Shown: positions 1 to 5,558, numbered from the stretch's first letter. The stretch is 7,599 bases of DNA from Bacillota bacterium (GCA_023445445.1 JAEXLD010000107.1:1-7599); one strand, 5' to 3'. Numbers and translations are program-made. Notes: generated by a model from the sequence alone, not told the origin.

Positions 1-731
1 ACTGCTAAAGCATTTTTAAGTATTTTTGCATTAACTTTCTTACTAGAGGCTGCCCCTAATGGAGATGCAATAAGACTTGCTACTACCATTATTAAAGCTG
101 GAACTAATTCTACTTGTCCTGTAGTAATCTTTCCTACCATAGAACCTATAGATGATATAAATGTTATCGCAAGAGATGATGCTATAGTCATACGAGTAGG
201 AATCTTTAAAACTACAAGCATTATAGGAACTAATAAAAATGCACCTGCAGCTCCTACAATCCCTGATCCTACTCCAACAACAAAAGCAAGTCCAGAAGCT
301 AAAATTTTATTGAAGCTTACCATTTCCATAGGTACATCTTCATTACTTTTTTTAGGGATAAACATTAATATAGCTGCTAATAAAGCAAGTACCCCATAAA
401 TTATATTAATAATTTCTTCTGATAAAAACTTAGAGCCATAACTTCCTATAAGGCTTCCTATCAAAATACTTATTCCCATATAACCTATTAGCTTTTTATT
501 TAAATAGCCACTTTTTCTATAGACCATAATTCCACCAATAGTAGCAAAGAATACTTGAACAGCACTAATACCTGATACCTCATGCGCACTAAAGGCTGCT
601 AACCCAAATAGTGGTGGTATATATAAAAGCATTGGGTATTTAATTATAGAACCTCCTATTCCAAGCATTCCTGATAAATATGATCCTATAAATCCTATTA
701 AAAATATTGTTATTATATATGAAATTTCCAT
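1..731 (-). CDS. TauE/SafE-family membrane exporter (sulfur oxyanion export), 3' end cut by window edge
   Basis: The frame opens at an ATG (729-731) behind AGGAGGAAA and stays open for 243 codons to the left edge, so only a short C-terminal part is missing (the family is usually about 250-270 residues). The protein is almost wholly hydrophobic, with about seven visible membrane segments. It has the two internal TauE-type repeats with glycine-rich motifs: GMLGIGGSIIKYP near residues 21-33 and GSGIVGAAGAFLLVP near 155-169. A charged loop lies around 127-137. The family exports sulfite, sulfoacetate or related anions, but individual substrates are poorly known. Here it follows persulfide-oxidising genes, so export of sulfite or thiosulfate is the natural inference. 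It is about 200 bp from the dioxygenase gene, with a hairpin between them, so co-transcription is uncertain. Confidence 0.88.
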   Translation of the reverse strand, partial: MEISYIITIFLIGFIGSYLSGMLGIGGSIIKYPMLLYIPPLFGLAAFSAHEVSGISAVQVFFATIGGIMVYRKSGYLNKKLIGYMGISILIGSLIGSYGSKFLSEEIINIIYGVLALLAAILMFIPKKSNEDVPMEMVSFNKILASGLAFVVGVGSGIVGAAGAFLLVPIMLVVLKIPTRMTIASSLAITFISSIGSMVGKITTGQVELVPALIMVVASLIASPLGAASSKKVNAKILKNALA

Positions 732-751
732 TTGTTTCCTCCTAAGTATTT

Positions 752-778
752 AATAAAGAGGCTGTCCAAGCAGCCTCT
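752..778 (-). terminator. Hairpin between dioxygenase and exporter genes, possible weak terminator
   Basis: AGAGGCTG (757-764) pairs perfectly with CAGCCTCT (771-778) around a 6-nt loop. On the minus strand the stem is followed by TTATT rather than a long U run. It therefore looks like a weak or leaky terminator, or a processing hairpin, just upstream of the exporter's ribosome binding site. It would fit partial read-through from the persulfide genes into the exporter. Confidence 0.45.
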
Positions 779-792
779 AATTAAAAGTTTAG

Positions 793-912
793 AATGTAAA
801 ATGAAGAATTATTGAAGTAATTTGTTCCAAATTACTAAAAATATATCTTTTTCATAAACTCTTGAATGAGTTTATTCATTTATTTTACATTTTTTATTAT
901 TAATTTTACATT
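793..912. repeat. Composite palindromic intergenic element with two inner hairpins
   Basis: An outer inverted repeat, AATGTAAAAT (793-802) and ATTTTACATT (882-891), encloses two perfect hairpins. The first is AGTAATTTG / CAAATTACT (816-824 and 828-836) with a 3-nt loop. The second is ATAAACTC / GAGTTTAT (854-861 and 868-875) with a 6-nt loop. A further copy of ATTTTACATT follows at 903-912, 21 bp after the first. There is no ORF inside. The layout is that of a small folded intergenic repeat (REP- or MITE-like) or a structured 3' untranslated region. Whether it recurs in the genome cannot be judged from one copy. Confidence 0.5.
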
Positions 913-931
913 GTGCCACAGTACCTATAAA

Positions 932-2059
932 CTATCTAACTGCACATCTATTAGGGCCAATCTCCATTTCTCTTTGTCTATCTTCATCTGGAGATATATT
1001 ACCAATATTAGCTAGTCTTATATCCTTATAGTCATTAGGTTGAGGTGGAAGATTCTTTGTAACAAGATTTTTAAATTCCTCTTCATCCTTTATGTTTAAA
1101 CCGTGATTTTTTTCAAAAAGTTCTCCTAATTTCTTACCAACAGTTCCATCTTCATTAAGTTCATCTACTATCATAAAGTGAGCTGGAAGAACTAGAAGGT
1201 CATAAGATAATTCTCTATATTTCTTGTATAGACTTTCTCTTAAATCTAATACCCAATCTTCAGCAAGTCCTGCAAGATCTGGTCTTCCTATTGAGTCAAT
1301 AAATAGTATATCTCCTGTAAGTAAGTAACTATTATCAACAATAAATGAAGTTGATCCAATAGTATGTCCTGGAGAATATAAAGCATGAATATCTACAGAA
1401 CTGCTACCTACAACTATTTCTAATCCATCCTCTAAAGGATTATAGCTAAATGTTACTCCTTCTGCATCCTTTGGTGGAAGATAATATTTTGCTTCTGTCT
1501 TTTCAGCAAGGAAACGACCTCCTGAAATATGGTCTGCATGAAGATGTGTATCAAATACATGTTTAATCTTAGCACCCTTTGAATTTGCAAAATCACTATA
1601 GATATTAATGAATCTTGTGGCATCAATTACAGCTGCTTCACCATGAGAGATAATCATGTAAGAAAGACATCCCTTACCTATACGAACAAATTGATAAAGT
1701 TCTCCACCGTTCTTTAAATCAGCAACCTTTAATGGTTCTAAATATTCACTATAGCTTTTCATACCACCTTCAAGATATGATGCTTTAAATCCAGCTTCAT
1801 CTATCATATCAGCTATCATTAAAGAAGAACCTTCCTTAGCACATACTACTAATAATTCTTCATTTTTAGGAAGTTTATCAGTAATACTGTCCACTCCATC
1901 TAAAAGATCAAAGTAAGGAACATTCATATGGGTAAAGTTTTTGCCTTCTATTTTCCAATCCTTAAACTCTTCTGTATTTCTAACATCTAATATAAATAAA
2001 TTTTCTTTATTAATTACCTTTTTAGTTATTTCTTTTACATTTACTTTTCTTATACTCAT
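932..2059 (-). CDS. Rhodanese-persulfide dioxygenase fusion (ETHE1-like metallo-beta-lactamase fold)
   Basis: This 375-residue cytosolic protein has two parts. Residues about 5-108 form a rhodanese domain with active-site Cys73 in VVCAKEGSS. Residues about 118-340 form a metallo-beta-lactamase domain with THLHADHISGG (171-181), SPGHTIGS (229-236), LLTGDILFID (246-255), GRPDLAG (258-264) and LPAHF (291-295). By family comparison, His172, His232 and Asp250 correspond to the mononuclear iron ligands of ETHE1-type persulfide dioxygenases. The expected reaction oxidises glutathione-, bacillithiol-, cysteine- or CoA-type persulfide with O2 to sulfite, and the rhodanese domain moves sulfane sulfur. 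The domain order is the reverse of staphylococcal CstB, in which the dioxygenase comes first. The tail ends in GPNRCAVR and contributes an extra cysteine (Cys372). A G-run 10 nt before the ATG serves as Shine-Dalgarno and lies inside an operator-like palindrome. Confidence 0.92.
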   Translation of the reverse strand: MSIRKVNVKEITKKVINKENLFILDVRNTEEFKDWKIEGKNFTHMNVPYFDLLDGVDSITDKLPKNEELLVVCAKEGSSLMIADMIDEAGFKASYLEGGMKSYSEYLEPLKVADLKNGGELYQFVRIGKGCLSYMIISHGEAAVIDATRFINIYSDFANSKGAKIKHVFDTHLHADHISGGRFLAEKTEAKYYLPPKDAEGVTFSYNPLEDGLEIVVGSSSVDIHALYSPGHTIGSTSFIVDNSYLLTGDILFIDSIGRPDLAGLAEDWVLDLRESLYKKYRELSYDLLVLPAHFMIVDELNEDGTVGKKLGELFEKNHGLNIKDEEEFKNLVTKNLPPQPNDYKDIRLANIGNISPDEDRQREMEIGPNRCAVR

Positions 2060-2063
2060 CTCA

Positions 2064-2093
2064 AGTATACCCCCCTAGGTATTATTTTTTCAA
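2064..2093 (-). promoter_or_regulatory. Operator site 4 with overlapping possible promoter ahead of the dioxygenase gene
   Basis: ATACC-N6-GGTAT occurs at 2067-2082 with an asymmetric core of consecutive C's on the plus strand. On the minus strand TTGAAA (2088-2093) and TATACT (2064-2069) are 18 bp apart, each 5/6 to consensus, with the palindrome largely in the spacer. Transcription from this -10 would begin at about 2057-2059, on the start codon itself, giving a leaderless message. The G-run (2070-2075) is also the only Shine-Dalgarno candidate for read-through mRNA. The site is seen directly. Regulation by the CstR-like protein is inferred from its match to sites 1-3. Confidence 0.55.
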
Positions 2094-2098
2094 AAAAA

Positions 2099-2494
2099 TT
2101 AGAAACTTAAAGTTATATCTGCATCTTTAGCAAATTCCAAAAATGTTACAGCTCCGCCTACTTCAATATTGTCAAATAAATCTTCTTTATTAATTCCCAT
2201 AACATCCATAGTCATTTGACATGCAATAAATTTAACATCCATTTCTTGTGCCATTAAAGCAAGTTCTTCTACTGAAAGTACATTAGCCTTTTTAAAGCCT
2301 TCCTCTAATTGCTCATTTCCCTTTGGCATTACAATTCCCTTAACTCCTTGCTTATGAATAAGGTTAAGTCCTTCAAAGGTAAAGAAAACTGTTACCTCCA
2401 TATCTGTTGCTGCTGCTGCATTAGCAATGTTAAAAACTTTATAAGCGTTAAATATATCTCCATTGCTAGATATTATAGCTACCTTTTTACTCAT
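2099..2494 (-). CDS. DsrE/DsrF-like (DsrE2-type) sulfur carrier protein
   Basis: This 131-residue soluble protein has a Rossmann-like DsrE fold pattern. An N-terminal strand, KKVAIISSNGDIFNAYKVF, is followed by an Ala-rich helix, a VTVFFTFEGLNLI strand and turn, and the ACQMTMDVMGI motif with its conserved cysteine at residue 92. That motif is typical of the DsrE2 subgroup, which accepts and passes sulfane sulfur as a cysteine persulfide, often from TusA. There are no membrane segments. The ATG follows AGAGGAGGAAAT at good spacing. It lies 69 bp after the TusA-rhodanese gene and 39 bp before the dioxygenase gene, so a shared operon is likely. In staphylococcal CstA a DsrE module is fused to TusA and rhodanese; here it is a separate protein. 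Confidence 0.92.
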   Translation of the reverse strand: MSKKVAIISSNGDIFNAYKVFNIANAAAATDMEVTVFFTFEGLNLIHKQGVKGIVMPKGNEQLEEGFKKANVLSVEELALMAQEMDVKFIACQMTMDVMGINKEDLFDNIEVGGAVTFLEFAKDADITLSF

Positions 2495-2563
2495 TCTTAT
2501 TTCCTCCTCTATTATTACATTATCCTCTATTATATATTTATATAATTTTACTTAAATATTATA

Positions 2564-3136
2564 TTAATTTATTCCTTCTACATCGCCTGTCCAATTACTC
2601 ATACCTGGAATAACATTTATAACCTTATTAAAACCATTATCAGAAAGTATTTGTGCTGCTAAATCACTTCTATGACCTGTTCTACAAATTACATATACTT
2701 CTTTATCCTTAGATAACTTAGAAATATTCTCTTCTAAATCTCCTAAAGGCATAGATATAGCATTAGGTATATGAGCAAAAACATATTCTGCTTCTTCCCT
2801 TACATCTACAATTTGTATATCTTCTTTAGCATCAATCTTCTTAATTAACTCATCATTTGTAGTTATTATTTCATGTTTTTTCTCTATTACTTCATTAGAA
2901 GATTCTTTTCTAATATAGTGCTTGAATACTCCCTCATCTTGAAAACTACCTAAGTATTGGTATCCAGTATTATTTGCCCAAGCTTTTACATCTGCCATTG
3001 AACCTTTATCAGTTGATTGAAGTTCAACCACTTGACCAACTTCTAATTGAGCCATACCCTTCTTAAGTTTTACTATTGGCATAGGGCATGATAACCCATT
3101 TGCATCTACTAATAAATCAACCTTTATATTTTTCAT
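2564..3136 (-). CDS. TusA-rhodanese fusion sulfurtransferase
   Basis: From the ATG at 3134-3136 the protein has 190 residues. Residues about 5-77 are a TusA (SirA-like) domain with GLSCPMPIVK, persulfide-carrying Cys17 and a typical STDKGSMADVKAW stretch. After a charged linker (about 78-90), residues about 92-188 form a rhodanese domain with DVREEAEY (111-118), AHIPNA (121-126) and the active-site loop CRTGHRS with Cys151. It should relay sulfane sulfur between its two cysteines and on to the DsrE protein or the dioxygenase. The layout resembles B. subtilis YrkF. The frame also extends 15 codons upstream to a TTG at 3179-3181. I chose the ATG because AAGGAG lies 9 nt before it, while the TTG has no Shine-Dalgarno and would add only a Lys/Ile-rich stretch. 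Confidence 0.92.
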   Translation of the reverse strand: MKNIKVDLLVDANGLSCPMPIVKLKKGMAQLEVGQVVELQSTDKGSMADVKAWANNTGYQYLGSFQDEGVFKHYIRKESSNEVIEKKHEIITTNDELIKKIDAKEDIQIVDVREEAEYVFAHIPNAISMPLGDLEENISKLSKDKEVYVICRTGHRSDLAAQILSDNGFNKVINVIPGMSNWTGDVEGIN

Positions 3137-3319
3137 ATAAATTTTCTCCTTAATGTTTTTAATTTTTATTTTTTTCTTCAAGATTATTAATAAACTCTAG
3201 AATAATAATATCTTGTTTTTTTAATTTATAATCTAGTTTTCTACTTTATCTATTTCTTATTAATAAGTTATTAAATAATATATAGTACTAACAGATATAA
3301 TTTCAAGCTATGTAATCCG
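3137..3319 (-). other. A/T-rich leader of the TusA-rhodanese transcript
   Basis: If transcription starts at the promoter around operator site 1, the message carries a leader of about 180 nt. It holds no ORF. It contains a 12-bp palindrome, CTTATTAATAAG (3256-3267), and a bulged hairpin with arms at 3180-3189 and 3203-3214. Neither has a U tract in the reading direction. A second promoter-like pair, TTGAAA (18 bp) TATATT, also occurs inside it. I recognise no riboswitch. Confidence 0.35.
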
Positions 3320-3325
3320 CTTAAC

Positions 3326-3355
3326 TTTATACCCTATAGGGTATATTCTTTTGAA
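3326..3355 (-). promoter_or_regulatory. Operator site 1: perfect 16-bp palindrome with overlapping promoter before the TusA-rhodanese gene
   Basis: ATACCCTATAGGGTAT (3329-3344) is a perfect palindrome, beginning 17 bp after the repressor stop codon. On the minus strand TTCAAA (3350-3355) and TATAAA (3326-3331) are 18 bp apart, so the palindrome overlaps the -10 and fills the spacer. The palindrome is of the kind bound by CsoR/CstR-family tetramers, and its position would let the repressor control the sulfur genes separately from itself. The -35 match is weak, so the promoter call is less certain than the operator call. Confidence 0.68.
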
Positions 3356-3361
3356 AAAAAA

Positions 3362-3619
3362 TTATCTACTTTTTACTAGAAGATCTACAGCTTCTTGTAC
3401 AATTTTATGTTTATTTTCTTCACTATCTTCTTCTGTAACAGACTTCACAAGATTTTCGCTAACAATAATCCCTATGGACCTATCAATAGCTGAACGAACT
3501 GCTGAAAGTTGTGTTATAACTTCTTTACATTCCTTTTCTTCTTCCATCATATTTAATATGCCTTTTAATTGTCCTTCTAATCTTTTAATCCTATTTACAA
3601 CTTTGTGATTGTATTTCAT
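3362..3619 (-). CDS. CsoR/CstR-family repressor, probable persulfide sensor lacking the second cysteine
   Basis: This 85-residue all-helical protein starts MKYNHKVVNRIKRLEGQLKGI, the standard opening of the CsoR/RcnR/CstR family (DUF156), and has the usual family length. Cys31 (KECKEVITQL) is the conserved first cysteine. The second ligand region reads ENLVKSV: residue 56 is Asn, where Cu(I)-sensing CsoR has His, and residue 60 is Ser (codon TCT at 3440-3442), where S. aureus CstR has Cys60. Copper sensing is therefore unlikely, and a Cys31-Cys60' di- or trisulfide cannot form. The sulfur genes downstream suggest persulfide sensing through Cys31 alone. The ATG follows AGGGGTG. Two operator-bearing promoters lie upstream and one operator just downstream, implying autoregulation. 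It is the head gene of the sulfur cluster. Confidence 0.93.
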   Translation of the reverse strand: MKYNHKVVNRIKRLEGQLKGILNMMEEEKECKEVITQLSAVRSAIDRSIGIIVSENLVKSVTEEDSEENKHKIVQEAVDLLVKSR

Positions 3620-3664
3620 AATTTCACCCCTAATATATGTACTATATTATTATTTTTTTAACAA

Positions 3665-3693
3665 ATTATATACCTTATAGGGTATATTGTCAA
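3665..3693 (-). promoter_or_regulatory. Operator site 2 inside a perfect consensus promoter of the repressor gene
   Basis: On the minus strand TTGACA (3688-3693) and TATAAT (3665-3670) are exactly 17 bp apart, a perfect sigma-A promoter. The spacer is taken up by the near-palindrome at 3670-3685 (ATACC-N6-GGTAT, with one mismatched pair in the core). Transcription should start near 3658, giving a leader of about 39 nt before the repressor ATG. A repressor bound here would block RNA polymerase directly, so strong basal promoter strength with tight autorepression is expected. Confidence 0.88.
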
Positions 3694-3810
3694 CAGGTGA
3701 ATACTAAGGATTATGATTAGTTGTCTTAATATTCTTTTTATTCTGCAGATAACCTTTAAACTATATTTAATAACTTTATCTATAAGTATAATGTTTATGT
3801 TGTTAATCAC
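3694..3810 (-). other. Spacer between the two tandem repressor promoters, no ORF
   Basis: This stretch would be transcribed from the distal promoter (site 3). It contains stop codons in all relevant frames and no Shine-Dalgarno plus start. AGATAA and TTATCT form a weak inverted repeat here (about 3750-3785). I see no gene or convincing RNA structure, so its function beyond separating the promoters is unknown. Confidence 0.4.
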
Positions 3811-3839
3811 ATTATATACCCCCTATGGTATATTGTCAA
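3811..3839 (-). promoter_or_regulatory. Operator site 3 inside a second perfect consensus promoter
   Basis: TTGACA (3834-3839) and TATAAT (3811-3816) on the minus strand are again exactly 17 bp apart. The spacer holds ATACCCCCTATGGTAT (3816-3831), matching the ATACC-N6-GGTAT pattern with an asymmetric C-run. The flanks of sites 2 and 3 are identical (ATTATATACC on the left, GGTATATTGTCAA on the right), so the cassette looks duplicated. Upstream lies a poly-A/T stretch with a 10-bp A/T palindrome (3851-3874) that could act as an UP element. The nearest downstream gene is the repressor, about 190 bp away. Confidence 0.85.
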
Positions 3840-3942
3840 TAATATTTTTTAATAAATAATAACTATTATTTATTTCATTCTAATACTTAACTACCGCATA
3901 TGTAAATCACTTCATATGGGAACTTGTACTTTACTACATCAT

Positions 3943-4011
3943 AAAAAATTAATGGACACATAATTTCTTAACCAATTTAAATAATTTACTTAAGAAACTA
4001 TGTATCCATTA
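3943..4011 (-). terminator. Rho-independent terminator of the chromate transporter gene
   Basis: Arms 3950-3971 and 3990-4011 form a 22-bp stem around an 18-nt loop. The two non-Watson-Crick positions are G-U wobbles when the minus strand is transcribed, but A-C mismatches on the plus strand, which supports function as a minus-strand RNA. A run of six U follows (3948-3943). It begins about 50 nt after the ChrA stop codon and separates that gene from the sulfur regulon promoters. Confidence 0.72.
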
Positions 4012-4059
4012 TCATAATATATCCTTTATACTAAATGCTTTAAAATAAGATATTAATAC

Positions 4060-5262
4060 TTATCTTATTAAAAATCCTAATGCAGCTACTATAATCACCA
4101 TTAACGGTGCAGGTACCTTCTTAGATAATAATAACAGTGTACTAACTAATACTACTCCATATGAAACCATATTAACTGGCAACTCAATTAGTTGTGTTAT
4201 TGCTGTCATTGTAATTAAACTTGCTGCTGTAATAGTAACACCCTTTAAAAAATATTTCATTTTTAAATTTTTACGCATTATTTTCCAAAGTGGGAACATA
4301 AAAAATACTAATAGAGTCCCTGGAATAAATATACTTAAACCACCAATTAATGCTGCTATAAAGGAAAATCCAGTACCAGCAAAGGATCTTGCAGAAACAA
4401 ACGCTGCAAAACTAAATAATGGTCCAGGAACAGCTTGATCTATAGCATATCCAGAAAGGAAATCACTAAGTGAAATAAGAGATTGTGTTTGTACTAAATC
4501 TTGTATCATTAAAGGAATAACAATTTGTCCACCACCAATAACTGAATATCCATAACGGTAAAATGAGGTGTATAAGGTTACCCATGGAGCTGTAATCCAT
4601 TCTCTTAACCCTTCATTAAAAATCCCTAAACTAATAACAATAGCTAATATTAACCACCTTGGTTTATAAGTAACACTATCTTCACTTTTCTCTTTTAAAT
4701 GTGGCATTAGAATTATTAACCCACCAAGCACCAATAATATAGGAACCACCCAAATTGAATATCCTACTAATAATAGACTAAGGCCTAGCATAATTATAAA
4801 TATAACCCAATCTTTACTTTTCTTAAGGACTTTTTTAGAAATAGTTATAGCAGCATAAACTATAAATGCTATTGCAACAGCTGGTAAATAAGTTATCATA
4901 GGTTTCCACCCATCATTTGATTCTACTTTAGTAAAAAACACTCCAATTAACCCCATAACACCAATAGCTGGTAATACCCAAACTAAGAAAGATAGTAAAG
5001 CCAACATTGGACCACCAACATGGTACCCAATAGCTGTTAGAGTTTGTGTACTAGATGGACCTGGTACTAAAGCGTATATTCCTATCATTTCCGTAAGTTC
5101 TTCCTCTGTTATATATTTCTTTTTTTCAACAAGAATAGATGAAAAAACCCCATAATGTGCTTCTGGCCCTCCATATGAACCTAAAGCGCATATAAATACA
5201 TCCTTTAGAAATGTTCCCCATGATACTTTATTTTTATATTTTAATTTTTCTTCTATCTTCAT
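4060..5262 (-). CDS. chrA: Long-chain ChrA chromate transporter (two CHR domains)
   Basis: This 400-residue membrane protein has about ten hydrophobic segments and the two homologous CHR domains of bidomain ChrA. The first (about 14-190) carries SYGGPEAHYG (29-38) and LVPGPSSTQ (65-73). The second (about 200-400) carries GGGQIVIPLM (243-252) and DQAVPGPLFSFAAFV (275-289). A hydrophilic linker, about 188-202, joins them. Known family members export chromate by proton-coupled antiport; the physiological substrate in an anaerobe without chromate exposure is unclear, and another oxyanion is possible. The ATG follows AAAGGAGGATTTTATA, an ideal ribosome binding site. It has its own promoter (near 5391-5420) and terminator (3943-4011), so it is a single-gene unit, although chromate is a sulfate analogue and the next genes handle sulfur. 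Confidence 0.93.
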   Translation of the reverse strand: MKIEEKLKYKNKVSWGTFLKDVFICALGSYGGPEAHYGVFSSILVEKKKYITEEELTEMIGIYALVPGPSSTQTLTAIGYHVGGPMLALLSFLVWVLPAIGVMGLIGVFFTKVESNDGWKPMITYLPAVAIAFIVYAAITISKKVLKKSKDWVIFIIMLGLSLLLVGYSIWVVPILLVLGGLIILMPHLKEKSEDSVTYKPRWLILAIVISLGIFNEGLREWITAPWVTLYTSFYRYGYSVIGGGQIVIPLMIQDLVQTQSLISLSDFLSGYAIDQAVPGPLFSFAAFVSARSFAGTGFSFIAALIGGLSIFIPGTLLVFFMFPLWKIMRKNLKMKYFLKGVTITAASLITMTAITQLIELPVNMVSYGVVLVSTLLLLSKKVPAPLMVIIVAALGFLIR

Positions 5263-5363
5263 TATAAAATCCTCCTTTCATATATAAAATCCTATTACTT
5301 AATTGATATTATTTTTTTATGATATCTAAAAGTATAATGAATACTATAACCAATAAATATCAA

Positions 5364-5386
5364 ATATCGATATCGCATTCCGATAT
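5364..5386. promoter_or_regulatory. Candidate operator in the chrA leader (ATATCG-N5-CGATAT)
   Basis: ATATCG (5370-5375) and CGATAT (5381-5386) form an inverted repeat with a 5-bp centre. It overlaps a 10-bp palindrome, ATATCGATAT, at 5364-5373. C/G dinucleotides stand out in this A/T-rich spacer. The element covers the predicted chrA transcription start (about 5384), where a repressor would act. The binding protein is unknown, and no regulator gene sits beside chrA. Confidence 0.42.
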
Positions 5387-5390
5387 AATT

Positions 5391-5420
5391 ATTATATATG
5401 TGAAGCATATAGAATTTCAA
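5391..5420 (-). promoter_or_regulatory. Predicted chrA promoter
   Basis: On the minus strand TTGAAA (5415-5420, 5/6) and TATAAT (5391-5396, perfect) are 18 bp apart. The start would fall near 5384, leaving a leader of about 120 nt before the chrA ATG. It is the best promoter pair between the upstream terminator and chrA, and it is flanked on both sides by palindromes that may be operators. Confidence 0.55.
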
Positions 5421-5424
5421 GATG

Positions 5425-5441
5425 AAATTTCACTGAAATTT
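5425..5441. promoter_or_regulatory. 17-bp palindrome just upstream of the chrA -35 box
   Basis: AAATTTCA, a single C, then TGAAATTT form a perfect odd-length palindrome. A further TTTCA half-site lies at 5415-5419, inside the -35. Position and symmetry fit an activator or repressor site, but A/T-rich palindromes arise easily in this genome. Confidence 0.35.
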
Positions 5442-5477
5442 TGTATGAGTTTTAGTAGAATAAGTAATATATATACA

Positions 5478-5511
5478 GTAAAATCCAAGATATTACTATC
5501 TTGGATTTTAC
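5478..5511 (-). terminator. Strong rho-independent terminator after the 183-residue charged protein gene
   Basis: A perfect 15-bp stem (5478-5492 with 5497-5511) closes a 4-nt loop. AAAATCC at one foot and GGATTTT at the other give a built-in U run in either direction. It starts about 48 nt after the stop codon of the gene at 5559-6110 and insulates chrA. Its symmetry would let it work on both strands. Confidence 0.85.
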
Positions 5512-5558
5512 AATAATAAATTTTATAAATAAATTTACTAAGTACAATTAACTTATTT

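Noticed and set aside
911..920. TGGCAC on the minus strand as a sigma-54 (-24) element
   Set aside because: No GC-containing -12 element occurs at the required spacing.
2309..2545. Plus-strand ORF of 78 codons opposite the DsrE gene
   Set aside because: It lies antisense to a well-supported gene, has Cys and Tyr low-complexity runs that mirror the opposite frame, and has no ribosome binding site.
3137..3181. TTG start adding 15 residues to the TusA-rhodanese protein
   Set aside because: The extension is Lys/Ile-rich, has no ribosome binding site, and would cover the good AAGGAG site of the internal ATG.
3351..3608. Plus-strand ORF of 85 codons opposite the repressor gene
   Set aside because: It is an antisense shadow of the CsoR/CstR-family gene, with Ser/Leu-rich composition and no recognisable domain.
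3851..3874. A/T palindrome as a terminator
   Set aside because: The stem has only A/T pairs and is followed by A's on the minus strand; a promoter UP element or chance is more likely.
3950..4011. Long inverted repeat as ends of a small insertion element
   Set aside because: The arms are only 18 nt apart, both mismatches are G-U wobbles on the transcribed strand, and a U6 run follows, so a terminator explains it better.
5319..5516. Plus-strand ORF of 65 codons in the chrA upstream spacer
   Set aside because: It runs through the predicted chrA promoter and into the terminator hairpin, lacks a Shine-Dalgarno, and its composition is that of A/T-rich spacer.
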